DNA of 64,000 nt from Deinococcus gobiensis I-0 (GTDB lineage Bacteria; Deinococcota; Deinococci; Deinococcales; Deinococcaceae). Location of the stretch: the NCBI RefSeq assembly GCF_000252445.1, contig NC_017790.1, forward strand, positions 2,214,501 to 2,278,500, in the 5' to 3' direction. Under the pieces are notes generated by a model. It searched no databases. It was not told the DNA's origin and saw nothing but the letters and a program-made list of their open reading frames with translations. The first letter of the stretch is position 1, and the number at the start of each line of letters is the position of its first letter. The position numbers and the translations under genes are program-made. This document shows positions 30,601-43,782 of this stretch, in pieces.

Positions 30601-33600
30601 GCGCGGCTTCGACAACCTCCAGGTGGATGCCCGGCGCCTGACCCTGGGGGGCCAGACCCTCGAAGGCCGCCTGAGCGCGGCGAACGGCGTCCTAAGCGGG
30701 CGCCTGCGCGCCGGGCCGCTGGACGTGGTCGCGGCGGGCGGGCGCATCTCGGCCTCGGGGACGGTGGCGGGCCAGACGGTCAGCGCCTCGGGCCGCCTGA
30801 CCCTGCCCGCGACCGTCTCGGACCTCAACCTGCGGGTGGATGGGCCCTACCTGAGCGCGCGGGCCACCGGCGGCGTCTCGAACCTGCGCGGCACCGTGCA
30901 GCTCCGGGCGCAGCGTTTCGGATCGGGCGCGGCGGCCCTGGTCGTGCCGGCCCAGACCCTGCCGCTGAGCGGCTCGCTGACCGGGGCGCGTGTGAACCTG
31001 GGCGGCCTGAGCTACGCGGGCGGCGCCTGGGCCGGGCGCCTGGGCCTGCGCTACCGCCTGGAGAGCGCGGCGGGCACGCAGCCCAGCACGCTGGCGGTGG
31101 CGGGCGACGGCGCGCGCCTGAGCGTGCTGCCCTCGGGACCGCTGGGCGGGCGCCTCCAGGTGCTGCCCAGCATCGGCGGCACCCTGACGGCCGACCTCGC
31201 GCCCTTCTTGGGCCTGCTGCCCGAGAACCTGCGCGCCGTGGTCCGCCCCGGCCAGCTGATCGCCGAGGTGCGCGCGACCGGGGCCGACGTGTCGCTGCGG
31301 CGCACCCAGTACGCGGGCGCGCCGCTGGGGCTGGACGCGCAGCTCGACTGGCGCGGCGGCGTGAGCACGCAGGGCCTCGTCGCCCAGGGCGTCCTGACCC
31401 ACCCCGGCACCCGCCTGCCGGTGCGCCTCGCAGGCGGCACCCTGAGCGTGAGCGGCGGTCGGCTGGACGCCCGCGCGCTGGCCCCCCTGCTCGCCGACTC
31501 CGGCCTGCCCGATGTGCGCGGCGCCGCGACCCTCGACCTGAACGTGCCCGGACTGGAGTTCGCGCGGGCCAGCGGCACCCTCGGCGTGGACCTGCGCGCC
31601 ACCAGTGACGAGGCCCAGGACGTGCGCGGGCGCGTGACCCTGCGCGGCGGGCAGCTCGCCGCCGATCTGGCGGGCACGGTGGCGGGCGTCTCCGCGACGG
31701 TGCGCGGCCCGGTCTACCCGCAGGCGGACGCGGCCCTGACCGTGCGTGCCCAGGCGCAGGGCGGCCCCCGCCTGAGCGCGACCCTGCGCGGCAGCGCCGC
31801 CGAGACGCTGACCCTCACGGCGACCGGCGCCTACGCAGGCCGCGATCTGAGCCTGAACGCCAGCGGCCAGAACCTGACCACGGGGGCGGCGCGGGCCACC
31901 ATCCGCGCGGCCACGTCGGGCGCGACCCTGGACCTCGGCCTGACGCGCGGCGCGGGGGACGGCCTGGGCGCGTGGCGTGTCGCCGGGCAGCTCGCCGCGC
32001 CCGACCTCCAGGCCCTGGCGGGCGTGCAGGGCGCCCTGAGCGCCACGCTGGGCGGCACCCTGGCCGACCTGCGCGCGCAGGCCAGCGGCGAGGCGGCCGG
32101 GGCGCGCTTCACCGTGCCGGCGCGGTACACGGACGGCACGTTGCGCCTTCAGGGGGCCACCGCCACCCTGACCGGCACCGCGCTAGCCGGCACCACCCTG
32201 CGCGCCTCGGGGCCGGTGTACCCTGCCCTGGCCCTGAGCGCCCGCGCCGACGTGAACCGGGTGGTGCCGGGCCGCTTCACCGCGCAGGTCGGCGGCACCT
32301 TCGCCAAGCCCGACGTGAACATTCAGGGCCTGCTGACCGGTGCGGTCGGCGGCGAGAACGGCGAGGGGCTGGCGGTCGCCGGCACGCGCCTGAGCGCCCG
32401 CCTGCTGGGCCAGGACTGGAAGGTGGCCCTGAGCGGCGACGCCGTCAACGGCCCCGTGCGCGGGCGCCTGGGCACGGCGGCCCCCGGCGGCCTGCTCAAT
32501 GCCCGCCTGAACCTGCGCACCCGCTACCGCAGCGGCGGGACGGACGTGGCCCTGAACGGCGCGACCGGCTGGAACGCCCGCGCGGGCTGGCTGGGCACCC
32601 TGCGCGCCGTGGGCACGGTGCCGGGCGGAGCGCTGAACGCGGCCCTGAACGGCGGCGGCGCCCTGGCCCTGAACGGCACCCTGGGCAGCGGCGCCAAGCA
32701 GGCTAGCTTCAGCGGCCTGCTTGGCGCCGACCTGCCGCTGCGCCCGTCGGGCACCCTGACCCTGAACCGCCTGGACGCCGGGGCCTTCTGGGGCCGCGCC
32801 GGGCAACTGGGCGTGGGCGGCACCCTGACCCTGGGCGGCAATGCCTGGAACCGCGTGGAAGCCACCTTCGCCGGGCGCACCGAGGACACCCTGGGCGAGC
32901 TGAGCGGCGACGTGCGGGCCAGCTACCGCGCGGGCGACGTGGCCCTGAGCCTGAACGGCCCGGCCCTGAGCGGCGCGGCCACCCTGAAGGGCGGGCGTTA
33001 CGACGCGACCCTCAAGACCCCCTCGCTGCGGCTGGCGCGGCTGCTGCCGGCCTCGCTGGACGTGGACGCCCTGACCTTCGCGGGGACGGCCGAGGCCCAC
33101 GGCACCCTCGCGGGCGGCCCCGAGAGCTTCAGCGCGCGCAACCTCGCCCTGCGCGGCGAGCAGGGACAGGTGGGGCCATTCAGCCTGTACGGCTCGGCCG
33201 AGTACCGCCCGCAGGGAGACGTGCTGAAGGCCGACCTGCGCGGCAGCCTGCGCGGCGGCCTGCTGAGCGCCCAGGGCAGCCTGCCCCAGGGCCTGAACCT
33301 GCGCGTGAGCGGCGTGTCCACGGCCTACGCGGGCGCGGCCTCCTTCGGCACGGGCCCTGGTGGAAGTGGCAAGGTGGACGCGGCCCTGACCCTGGCCGGG
33401 CAGGTGCGCGACCCCACGGTGTCGGGCACCCTGAACGCCGTCACCGACCAGCTCGCCGCCCGCCTGACCCTGAGCGGCCGGGCCAGCGATCCGCACCTGC
33501 TCGCCCGCGCCGAACTGCGCGGCGAGGGTCAGGGCGGCACGCTGTACGCCGACGTGCAAGACCTCGACCTCGCGGCGGGCACGGCGCGCGCCAGCGTGTA

Positions 33601-36600
33601 CGGCAGCGTGCAGGCCGCCGGCAACCGCGCCGACGTGAAGCTCCAGGGCCAATGGCCCCAGCTGTCGGGCACGGTGCAGGCCAAGCTCGGCGCGCTGGCC
33701 GATCCGCTGACCCTGCGCGGCGACGGCCGGGGCGGCTACGCGCTCGACGCGGGGCGGCTCGGCGGCGGCGACCTGACCCTCACGCGCACGCAGGGCTTCG
33801 TTCCCACGCTGGCGGGGCGGCTGAACCTCACGCCGCTGGGCCTGGTGGCGGGCAGCAGCGGCCGGGCCAGCGTCGCCGCGACGCTGGGCGGCACAGTGGC
33901 GGCCCCTACCCTCGCCGCGACCGTCACGACGAGCGGCGCGGCGGTGTCGGGCGTCTCGCTGGCCGACCTGACCGGCACGCTGACCGGCAGCCTCGGGGAC
34001 CTGAGCGGCGCCCTGAGCCAGAACGGGGCCGAGGTCGCCCGCCTGAGCGGCCAGACGCTGACCCTGCGCGACTTCGCGCTGGAGGCCGCCGGCAGCCGCG
34101 TGCGCGTCAGCGGCACGGCGGGCCTGAACGGCGTGGCCGACCTGGCCCTGAGCGCCGCCGGCAACGTCTCGGGCAACCTCAAGGCGAGCTACCGCGCCCA
34201 GGCGCTCGCGGTGCAGGGCACCCTGTCGGCGCAGGGCCTGAACGCCAACCTGAAGGTCAGCGCCGACCCCTACACCGGCTGGCACGGCTCGGCGCGTGTC
34301 TCGGGCGGACCACAGGGCGTACTGACCCAGCCGGCCGACCTCACCCTGTCTGGGGCCTTCGCGCGGCCGCTGCTGACCGGGACGGCGGGCCTGCTGGGCG
34401 CGGGCGCGCGGCTGGTGGCCGACGCGCGCGGCGTGCAGCTGCGGCTGGTGGACGGCCCCGGCGCGACGGCCAGCGGCGCGGTCGAACTGCGCCCGGACGA
34501 GGCGGGGCAGTGGCGCTGGCTGGGCGCGACCAGCCTCACGCGCCCCGAGCTGAGCCTGAGCGTGACCCCGCGCGGCCTCCTGGCCGACCCCCAACTGGTC
34601 CTGAGCCTGCGCCGGGGCGAGTGGCGCGCGGCGGGTACGGCCAGCCGCGCCGCCGCCGACCTGAGCGTGAGCGACGGCGAGACCTCGGGCCGCGTGAGCT
34701 GGAACGGCGAGCAGGTCACGGCCGACCTGCCGGGCCTGGACCTCGCGCGCCTGGACGTGGACGGCCTGAGTGGCCGCCTTCAGGTGAGCGGGTCGGTCAA
34801 CTCGCGGACCCGCGACGGGGCCTTCTCCTTCCGGGTGGCGGGGGTGAGCGCGCCGCAGGACCTGCCGTACCTGGGCCTGCCGCTGGCCGGCGACGTGAGC
34901 GGCGAACTGCGTCTGGCGGCGGGCCGCCCGAGTGTGCAGGCCACCGCCGCCCTGAGCGCCGGCACCCTGAACCTCGCGGCGGCGCAGTCGGCGGCCGGCC
35001 CCTGGACCGGCACGCTGGCCGGGCAACTGCGCAAGGACGCGGGCACCCTGAGCGTGAACCTGCGCGCCGCCGACACCGGCCTGAGCGGCAGCGTGGGCGT
35101 GACGAGCTACCCCGTCGAGCTTTCGGGCCAGACGCTCACGGTGGGCGGCCAGATCGCGCTGAGCGGCCAGAGCTTTACCGGCAGCCTGCGGGCGGGCAAC
35201 GCGATGGGCAGCGCCCAGGTCACGGCCGAGGGGGGTCTGGCCGACCTCGTGCCGGCGCTGGGCAGGGTGCTGGCCGTGAAGCCCACCGGCGAGGGCTACA
35301 GCGCCCGCGCGATCCTGAACGAGGTGGACCTGAGCGAACTGGGCGTGCTGCCCGGCCTGGGCGGTCAGGTGAGCGGCGAGGCCAACCTGAACGACGGCGG
35401 CGGCACCTTCTTCGTGCAGTCGGCGGGCCTGAAGCTCGGCACGCAGACCGAGGCCGCGCGCGTCGAGGGCACCCAGGTCGCCGGCAACTGGCGTCTGCGC
35501 GGCTACCTGGGCCGCTCGCAGTTCACGGCGGGTCTGGGGGGCGGCGAGGTCTTCGGGCAGGCGACCCTGCAGGCGCTGCCGCTGGGCGCCCTGGTGGGGG
35601 CCGTGACCGGCACCACCCCCGGCGAGGGCGTCGTGACCGGCATCGCGCGCTTCCGCCTGCCGCTGGCGAATCCGGCCGCCGGCACGGCCACCGTCGTCGC
35701 CGAGCGCATCCGCGTGAGCGCCAGCACGGTGGGCGAGGCGGCCGCGGCGGCGGGAACAGCCTCAGGGACGGCCACCACCCCCGCCACCAGCCCGGCGATG
35801 GGCACCACCGTGGACAGCTCCAGCGGCGTACGCACCGAGACGCTGGTGGGCAGCGGCACCCTGGACTACGCGGCGGGCGAGCTGCGCAGCGTCAACATCC
35901 AGCTCTCGGGGGCAGGCACCTGGGACGTGCGCGGGCAGTACACCCGGCAGAAGGTGGACCTCAGCGCGCAGTTTTCGGGCACGACCTTCACGCCGGTCCT
36001 GCGCCTGATTCCCGGCCTCGCCGAGCTGCAACCCAGCCTGCGCGGCACCCTGACCCTGAGCGCGGCGGGCACCTATGACCGCCCGCGCGGGCTGCTGCGC
36101 GCCCAGAACCTCTCGGGCAGCGTGGCGGGCCTGAGCGTGCAGGTGCCCGAATTTGCCGGCGACCTGCCCGACAGCGGGGCCTTCACGGGCGGCGGGCGCG
36201 TCCTGACCGGCGGCACGGTGGGCACCGACGGGCGCGTGGACCTCCGGGGCCAGCTCACGCTGGGGCGGCTCTCGGGCACGCGCCTGAGCTTCAGCGGGCT
36301 GGTGGCGCCCGAGGCCCTGGGCGCGCTGCCCAACACGACCGTCACCCTCTCGCAGCAGAGCGCCGGGGCCGGGCAGCCCGAGCGCTGGACCGTCGCGGGT
36401 CAGAGCGAGAGCACCAACCCCGCGACGGGCGCGGGTACCCTCACCCTGAACGGTACCCTCTCGCCGCTGGACCTGAGCGTCTCGGCGCGCAACTACAACC
36501 TGCCTCTGGCCGTGATCTACGGCCGCGACAGCGCCCTGACCGGCGACCTGCGCGCCGTGACCGAGGGCCAGCTCATCCGCGTGAGCGGGTCGGCCGACTT

Positions 36601-37735
36601 CGCCCGCCTGACGCTGGGACGCGTCAACTCGCCCACCACCATCCCCGGCCCCGGCGAGAGCGCCGAGACGAACACGGGCGGCCGCACCACCGACAATTTC
36701 GCCAGCCCCCTGCCCGAGCAGTACACGACCTTCCCGCAGGCGCAGCAGGAAGGCGAGGGCCAGGCCCCGCAGCGGCCCTTCCTGGAGCGCCTGATCCTGG
36801 ACGACCTGCGCGTGACCGCCCCCAACGGCATCCGGGTGGACGAGAACCTCGCGCGCGCCGAATTCGGCACGACCGGCCTGACGATCTCGGGGACCGGCGC
36901 GCGCCCGCGCATCCGGGGCGAGATCCTGGCCCAGCGCGGTAGCCTGTTCCTGCGCGAGAACGAGTTCACCATCACCGAGGGGCGCGTGGGCTTCAGCGGC
37001 GAGGGCCTGTACCCGACCTTCAACATCACGGCGCGCGGCACGGTGCCCGGCACGGTCATGGTGGACGGCCGCTCGGTGCAGCAGCAGGTGCCCATCGTGC
37101 TGTCGGTCGCGGGCGACTTCCGGACCGTGGCGGGGCGGCCCAACGTCCTGAACCTGACTACCACCCTGAGCTGCGCCGAGAACAGCGGGGCCGCCTGCGT
37201 GAACCCGGCCACGGGCGCGGCCTACGGCGAGCCGGAGCTGTACGCGCTGGTCGTGACCGGCGTGCCGGACCTCGCCAGCCTGCCCAGCAACCTGGGGACC
37301 CTGGGGGCCAGCGCCCTGCGCACCGCCCTGAACGTGTTCGTACTGGGCGAGATCGAGCGCACCCTGGCGCGCGCCCTGGGCCTGGACGTGTTCCGCCTGA
37401 CCCCGACCCTCTCGACCGATGGGGACGTGAACGCCACCATCACGGTCGGGTCGTACCTCACGCGCGAACTGTTCTTGCAGTACCAGACCGACCTCAGCGG
37501 CAACGGTCTGGTGGACGCCTCGTACAGCACGCCCGACGGCCGCTTCACCTTCCGGGTCAGCACGCCGCTGCGCGGCCTGAGCCTGGAGAGCATCCGCCCC
37601 AACTTCAGCGCCGACTACAACGTCAGCCGCCGCACCAGCCTGAGCCTGGGCGTGACCACCACCCCCAGCACCGGCTCGGACCCCGAGAGCACGCGCGTGC
37701 GCTTCGGCGTGACCTACCGCTTCGGCGTGCGCTGA
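27608..37735 (+). CDS. tamB: Giant TamB-like translocation/assembly module protein
   Basis: A 3375-residue protein, far longer than the roughly 1260 residues of E. coli TamB. Residues 1-20 are basic, about 21-45 form one inner-membrane helix (WPWVVLGSGLLLGGVVAYSP). The bulk is a monotonous series of short beta strands with repeated patterns like GxLxLxG, GTLxAxG and LSGxARLSG, rich in Gly/Ala/Thr/Arg, as in the hydrophobic groove (RBG) proteins that bridge the membranes and carry phospholipid. The last ~365 residues form the conserved TamB C-terminal domain (LERLILDDLRVTAPNGIRVD, GRVGFSGEGLYPTFNITA, YSTPDGRFTFRVSTP), ending in YRFGVR. Near residues 2705-2750 is a Thr/Ala-rich low-complexity spacer. 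It likely carries lipid to, or builds, the outer layer of Deinococcus. Confidence 0.9.
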   Translation: MSRRAAAPRRRRERPARRWPWVVLGSGLLLGGVVAYSPALFGGLLLSRLGGGVQAGRVTGPLWAPRVEDARVQVPGVSATAGAAGVTVTGLDPATRTVRIAVDLEGANADLKLGELLKGGAAGGGGAAGGGWKVVVSGVNIRDSQLRVDGRGVNVPDLRAEVDQDEDGRLKVKGSTGDGKFTAGVTVAETAAGTNRFTVDVDADARIARHYWKGIEAGRVTGRYVVGDGPLRGDLRLSGGEVRVPEARFVRVTGVTGRATHRGEQIGFTLAGQGWDGPVTARGGVDLKAQNWTVSADASPTVAGLARAVGTTGQGTLKLRVTAGGWTTVRVKGYAQGEGTLAGVPFEAARAEYTFLSADTAGGASQTVNGQTNDLAFSARTRVAGAQTLTGRWALGRAGVAEWKGDFAGRALDLTAGINARNIVTLEGAALGGPLEARYALKGGQLSATLNPDYGAARARVVLSGSPEDLQATITGAQAGPLALSGSAHYDRSGLRAALDQPGGGAVRLDLDRQLRGEWAVRNLRGAGATLGGSGSLNLTGGALSGNVQAQVPGLEQPLSGPLDLNFIGRRATFRSGEQALTWDGETFSLRARDLAVTGGAAVSGDLSVNTKLEAVGTLRAEGNGYDLRAEASGTTARVRGTAGGVTVLADADLRAPYRTTARIEGTDIRGSLSVQNGVRFSLTTLGDTASGLIDGADWQATGRVNLAALRPLLPKVSGLGGTVDLNLAGLGGTARVQAQAAGAAVAGTLTRRGNVGQTPIGTVTADLRAALPVGGDTAGATLTGRVYPDVQASGAATFMGQTLRATVSGPYGALGARLSGRTGELSFGGVSVPAQDINVTGTLTPALSASGRWGNLGVTYDGRSGLVRVAGAQTLTAFGQTGQVQGRATWGPGRGANAGFRGAVEARGTLDQYTVALSGPWERLNVLVTDGEGLRAEGRASLPAGRYDVNVRGPLTVPGAGGDGRLFVDGNIQGTGASPRGTLSVRDSAGGAATVTLRGFDNLQVDARRLTLGGQTLEGRLSAANGVLSGRLRAGPLDVVAAGGRISASGTVAGQTVSASGRLTLPATVSDLNLRVDGPYLSARATGGVSNLRGTVQLRAQRFGSGAAALVVPAQTLPLSGSLTGARVNLGGLSYAGGAWAGRLGLRYRLESAAGTQPSTLAVAGDGARLSVLPSGPLGGRLQVLPSIGGTLTADLAPFLGLLPENLRAVVRPGQLIAEVRATGADVSLRRTQYAGAPLGLDAQLDWRGGVSTQGLVAQGVLTHPGTRLPVRLAGGTLSVSGGRLDARALAPLLADSGLPDVRGAATLDLNVPGLEFARASGTLGVDLRATSDEAQDVRGRVTLRGGQLAADLAGTVAGVSATVRGPVYPQADAALTVRAQAQGGPRLSATLRGSAAETLTLTATGAYAGRDLSLNASGQNLTTGAARATIRAATSGATLDLGLTRGAGDGLGAWRVAGQLAAPDLQALAGVQGALSATLGGTLADLRAQASGEAAGARFTVPARYTDGTLRLQGATATLTGTALAGTTLRASGPVYPALALSARADVNRVVPGRFTAQVGGTFAKPDVNIQGLLTGAVGGENGEGLAVAGTRLSARLLGQDWKVALSGDAVNGPVRGRLGTAAPGGLLNARLNLRTRYRSGGTDVALNGATGWNARAGWLGTLRAVGTVPGGALNAALNGGGALALNGTLGSGAKQASFSGLLGADLPLRPSGTLTLNRLDAGAFWGRAGQLGVGGTLTLGGNAWNRVEATFAGRTEDTLGELSGDVRASYRAGDVALSLNGPALSGAATLKGGRYDATLKTPSLRLARLLPASLDVDALTFAGTAEAHGTLAGGPESFSARNLALRGEQGQVGPFSLYGSAEYRPQGDVLKADLRGSLRGGLLSAQGSLPQGLNLRVSGVSTAYAGAASFGTGPGGSGKVDAALTLAGQVRDPTVSGTLNAVTDQLAARLTLSGRASDPHLLARAELRGEGQGGTLYADVQDLDLAAGTARASVYGSVQAAGNRADVKLQGQWPQLSGTVQAKLGALADPLTLRGDGRGGYALDAGRLGGGDLTLTRTQGFVPTLAGRLNLTPLGLVAGSSGRASVAATLGGTVAAPTLAATVTTSGAAVSGVSLADLTGTLTGSLGDLSGALSQNGAEVARLSGQTLTLRDFALEAAGSRVRVSGTAGLNGVADLALSAAGNVSGNLKASYRAQALAVQGTLSAQGLNANLKVSADPYTGWHGSARVSGGPQGVLTQPADLTLSGAFARPLLTGTAGLLGAGARLVADARGVQLRLVDGPGATASGAVELRPDEAGQWRWLGATSLTRPELSLSVTPRGLLADPQLVLSLRRGEWRAAGTASRAAADLSVSDGETSGRVSWNGEQVTADLPGLDLARLDVDGLSGRLQVSGSVNSRTRDGAFSFRVAGVSAPQDLPYLGLPLAGDVSGELRLAAGRPSVQATAALSAGTLNLAAAQSAAGPWTGTLAGQLRKDAGTLSVNLRAADTGLSGSVGVTSYPVELSGQTLTVGGQIALSGQSFTGSLRAGNAMGSAQVTAEGGLADLVPALGRVLAVKPTGEGYSARAILNEVDLSELGVLPGLGGQVSGEANLNDGGGTFFVQSAGLKLGTQTEAARVEGTQVAGNWRLRGYLGRSQFTAGLGGGEVFGQATLQALPLGALVGAVTGTTPGEGVVTGIARFRLPLANPAAGTATVVAERIRVSASTVGEAAAAAGTASGTATTPATSPAMGTTVDSSSGVRTETLVGSGTLDYAAGELRSVNIQLSGAGTWDVRGQYTRQKVDLSAQFSGTTFTPVLRLIPGLAELQPSLRGTLTLSAAGTYDRPRGLLRAQNLSGSVAGLSVQVPEFAGDLPDSGAFTGGGRVLTGGTVGTDGRVDLRGQLTLGRLSGTRLSFSGLVAPEALGALPNTTVTLSQQSAGAGQPERWTVAGQSESTNPATGAGTLTLNGTLSPLDLSVSARNYNLPLAVIYGRDSALTGDLRAVTEGQLIRVSGSADFARLTLGRVNSPTTIPGPGESAETNTGGRTTDNFASPLPEQYTTFPQAQQEGEGQAPQRPFLERLILDDLRVTAPNGIRVDENLARAEFGTTGLTISGTGARPRIRGEILAQRGSLFLRENEFTITEGRVGFSGEGLYPTFNITARGTVPGTVMVDGRSVQQQVPIVLSVAGDFRTVAGRPNVLNLTTTLSCAENSGAACVNPATGAAYGEPELYALVVTGVPDLASLPSNLGTLGASALRTALNVFVLGEIERTLARALGLDVFRLTPTLSTDGDVNATITVGSYLTRELFLQYQTDLSGNGLVDASYSTPDGRFTFRVSTPLRGLSLESIRPNFSADYNVSRRTSLSLGVTTTPSTGSDPESTRVRFGVTYRFGVR

Positions 37736-37803
37736 GTCGCGGAGGTGGCCGGGAGCGGTCGCGGTATACGCCGGCCGCTCGGACGGACCCCACAAAAGCG
37801 CGC

Positions 37804-37827
37804 CGCCCCGGCACAGCGACCGGGGCG
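37804..37827 (-). terminator. Terminator between tamB and the convergent small gene
   Basis: CGCCCCGG and CCGGGGCG (37804-37811, 37820-37827) form an 8-bp stem. On the minus strand it is followed after GCGCGC by TTTTG. It lies 22 nt beyond the stop of the minus-strand gene and 68 nt beyond tamB, so it may serve both. Confidence 0.65.
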
Positions 37828-37849
37828 ACACTTCAGGGCCGGTTCAGCT

Positions 37850-38299
<450 letters not shown>

Positions 38300-38324
38300 A
38301 ACCGCGAGTATAGCGAAAGTCACC

Positions 38325-40484
<2,160 letters not shown>

Positions 40485-40626
40485 CAGCAAGGAGGGTAGC
40501 AGCCGGGCACGGGGCCGATTCCGGCCCGGCCCCCCATACCGCCCCCACGAATCGTTGAGACTTCCGGGGCCGCCCGGTCGCCCCACTTTCGGCGGCGCGC
40601 CGTCCCTGGCCGTGTTATGCAGGGGT

Positions 40627-41004
40627 ATGAAACGCCGCCTCGCCCTCCTTGCCCTGCTGACCCTCGGCGTCGCCTCGGCGCGGCCGAACCCCGACCGCCT
40701 GGGTATCTGCTACGTGTTCACGGCGGGCAAGCTGAGCCTGCGCGCGCCCTGCGTGGTCAGCCCCGGCTACGGCGCGGGCGCGCAGTACGTCGCCCTGACC
40801 ATCGGCACGCGGCAGTACGACGTGGAATTCCCCAACCTCAGGCCCGACCAGCCGCCCACCATCGACGGCCGCGCGGCCCTGTCGTACCGGCGCGACGCGA
40901 GCTTCCTGGAGATCCTGAAGGGCCGGCCGGTCGAGGGCGAGGAGTACCTCGACTGCGTCAAGACCCGCGACGGCAAGGCCGACCTGTGTTACACCGTACT
41001 GTAG
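40627..41004 (+). CDS. Secreted protein of unknown function
   Basis: A 125-residue protein. A signal peptide MKRRLALLALLTLGVASA is followed by a mature part with four Cys (GICYV, APCVV, LDCVK, DLCYT), which could form two disulfides. No family recognised. A TTATGC box lies 6 nt before the ATG at 40627, close to the leaderless pattern. A hairpin after it is oriented for the opposite strand. Confidence 0.65.
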   Translation: MKRRLALLALLTLGVASARPNPDRLGICYVFTAGKLSLRAPCVVSPGYGAGAQYVALTIGTRQYDVEFPNLRPDQPPTIDGRAALSYRRDASFLEILKGRPVEGEEYLDCVKTRDGKADLCYTVL

Positions 41005-41010
41005 AGGCCA

Positions 41011-41037
41011 AAAAGAAAACCCCGCACCGGGCGGGGT
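41011..41037 (-). terminator. Terminator of tRNA-Val
   Basis: ACCCCGC (41019-41025) and GCGGGGT (41031-41037) form a perfect 7-bp stem with a 5-nt loop. On the minus strand it is followed by TTTTCTTTT. It lies 7 nt past the tRNA 3' end. Confidence 0.85.
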
Positions 41038-41043
41038 CGTGCG

Positions 41044-41118
41044 TGGTGGGCGGTGAGGGATTCGAACCCCCGACCCGTCGCGTGTAAAGCGAAAGCTCTA
41101 CCGCTGAGCTAACCGCCC
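41044..41118 (-). tRNA. tRNA-Val (anticodon TAC)
   Basis: A 75-nt cloverleaf with encoded CCA on the minus strand. Acceptor GGGCGGT pairs with ACCGCCC; D arm GCTC-AGCGGTA-GAGC; anticodon stem TTCGC/GCGAC with loop TTTACAC, giving TAC (reads GTA and, by wobble, other Val codons). The first anticodon-stem pair is weak (T/C). T arm GGGGG-TTCGAAT-CCCTC. Confidence 0.94.
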
Positions 41119-41199
41119 CCACCTGCGCAGCTTGCCACTCTAGCGGGCCACGTGGCCGAGCGCAAGCCGCGCCGCCCGGTCCCGGGCGAATCCGCGCGT

Positions 41200-42666
41200 T
41201 CAGGAAGAAACGACCGGCTCGCCGGTCCCCGCCTCGGCCGCCCAGTCGGGCGGAAACTGCACGCCGCCCAGCGCGCGGTTCAGGCCAGAAGCGAGCGAGA
41301 GCAGCCGGGCGTCGCTGCCCTCGGGGCCGACGAGCAGCACGCCGCCGGGCCGCCCGCCGCGCGCCAGCGGCACCGGCACCGCCACGCTGGGGTAGCCCGC
41401 CCGCGCCGCCTCGGCGTAGCCCCGGATGCCGGGAAACACCACGGCGTCCAGGCCCTGGGCGAACAGCACGTCGAAGCCCTCGGTGCGCGACAGACGCAGG
41501 TCGCGTTCACGGGCCTGCCGGTACGCCTTTTCCGAGAGGTCGCCGCGCGTGCCCTGGGCAGCGTGCAGCAGCGTCTGGCCATAGCGCAGGGTCCGCTCCG
41601 GGTCGGCGTCGTTGGCCGCGATCACCTCGGCCAGCGAGCGCGGGCCGGCCGTGACCCCGCCCAGGTAGGCGTCGAGGGCCGGCCGGAACTCGTAGACCAG
41701 CACCTCCATCCGCCAGCCCCCGGCCCCGGCGGCCCGCGCCGGCCACGCGAAGTCGTGTGGGGCCGCGCCCGCCGCGCGCAGGGTCTTCACGGCCGTCTGA
41801 AGGCCCTCCTGCTCGTCGGCGTCCAGGCCCGGCTCGTCGCCGACGATGCCCAGATGTGCGCCGGACAGGGCCTGCGGGTCGAGGACCAGATGCGGCGGCC
41901 CGAAGCGGCGGCTGGCTTCGTCGCTCGGGTCCGGCCCGGCGATCACGCCCAGGATCAGCGCGGCGTCACGGGCGCTGCGGGTGATGGGGCCGGCGGTGTC
42001 CTGGCTGTGGCTGATGGGCACGATGCCGGTGCGCGGCACGAAGCCCAGCGTGGGCTTGAGGCCGATGACCGCGTTCTCGTGCGCCGGGCTGACGACGCTG
42101 CCGCTCGTCTCGGTGCCGATGGCCGCCGCCGCCAGCCGCGCCGCGACCGCCGCGCCGCTGCCCGACGAACTGCCTCCGGTGTCGTAGACCGCGCCGCCCG
42201 GCTCGTTCCAGGGATTGACCGTCTGGCCGCCGTGCGAGGAGTACCCGTTGGGCATTCCCAGCGTCATGAAGTTGGCCCACTCGGTCAGGTTGGTCTTGCC
42301 CAGGATGACCGCCCCCGCCGCGCGCAGCCGGGCGACGAGCGGCGCGTCCTGCGCGGGCACGTGGGCACGCAGCAGCGCGCTGCCGGCGGTGGTGGGCAGC
42401 CCGGCCACGTCGATGTTGTCCTTGATGAGGATGGGCACGCCGTGCAGCGTGCCGCGCGCCCCGGCGGCCAGGGCGTCGAGGGCCTCGGCGTCGGCGGCGG
42501 CCTGCGGGTTGACGGCGACCACCGCGCGCAGCCGGGGATTGACGGCCTCCAGCCGGGCGAGGTAGGTCAGCGTCACCTCCAGGCAGGTCAGGTCGCCCCG
42601 GCGGGTGGCCGCCGAGAGCGCGCAGACGTCGAGGTCCAGAATCGGGTCGGGCACGGGCAGCGGCAT
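41200..42666 (-). CDS. Amidase signature family amidase
   Basis: A 488-residue hydrolase of carboxamides. The Ser-cisSer-Lys set is visible: Lys in [12 protein letters not shown] (near residue 82), the cis-Ser in [13 protein letters not shown] (near 167), and the nucleophile Ser in [12 protein letters not shown] (near 188). It is full length for the family. No GatB or GatC lies nearby, so it is more likely a general amidase than the GatA subunit. No signal peptide. TAGAGT ends 6 nt before the ATG. Confidence 0.9.
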   Translation of the reverse strand: MPLPVPDPILDLDVCALSAATRRGDLTCLEVTLTYLARLEAVNPRLRAVVAVNPQAAADAEALDALAAGARGTLHGVPILIKDNIDVAGLPTTAGSALLRAHVPAQDAPLVARLRAAGAVILGKTNLTEWANFMTLGMPNGYSSHGGQTVNPWNEPGGAVYDTGGSSSGSGAAVAARLAAAAIGTETSGSVVSPAHENAVIGLKPTLGFVPRTGIVPISHSQDTAGPITRSARDAALILGVIAGPDPSDEASRRFGPPHLVLDPQALSGAHLGIVGDEPGLDADEQEGLQTAVKTLRAAGAAPHDFAWPARAAGAGGWRMEVLVYEFRPALDAYLGGVTAGPRSLAEVIAANDADPERTLRYGQTLLHAAQGTRGDLSEKAYRQARERDLRLSRTEGFDVLFAQGLDAVVFPGIRGYAEAARAGYPSVAVPVPLARGGRPGGVLLVGPEGSDARLLSLASGLNRALGGVQFPPDWAAEAGTGEPVVSS

Positions 42667-42806
42667 GGGCCCACTCTAGAGCCATCCCCGCCGGGCCGGG
42701 CCGCTCCGGGATGGGGTCCAGCGTCGCCGTCCCGCCTGGGGCGCAGCGGGCGCACGTCTACCTCGGGGCGGCCCGGGGGCGCGGCCCGTGCGCTAGCCTG
42801 CCCCAC

Positions 42807-43706
<900 letters not shown>

Positions 43707-43782
43707 GGGAAGGCCGCGCGGACCCGTAAAGCGCTGACGCAGAAGCTCCGGGGCATTTCCGGAGCGCCTCCGACCCCCGGGC

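Noticed and set aside
32183..35026. Minus-strand open frame of 947 codons inside tamB
   Set aside because: A shadow of the tamB codon pattern; composition is dominated by Ala, Gln, Gly and Arg with no domain.
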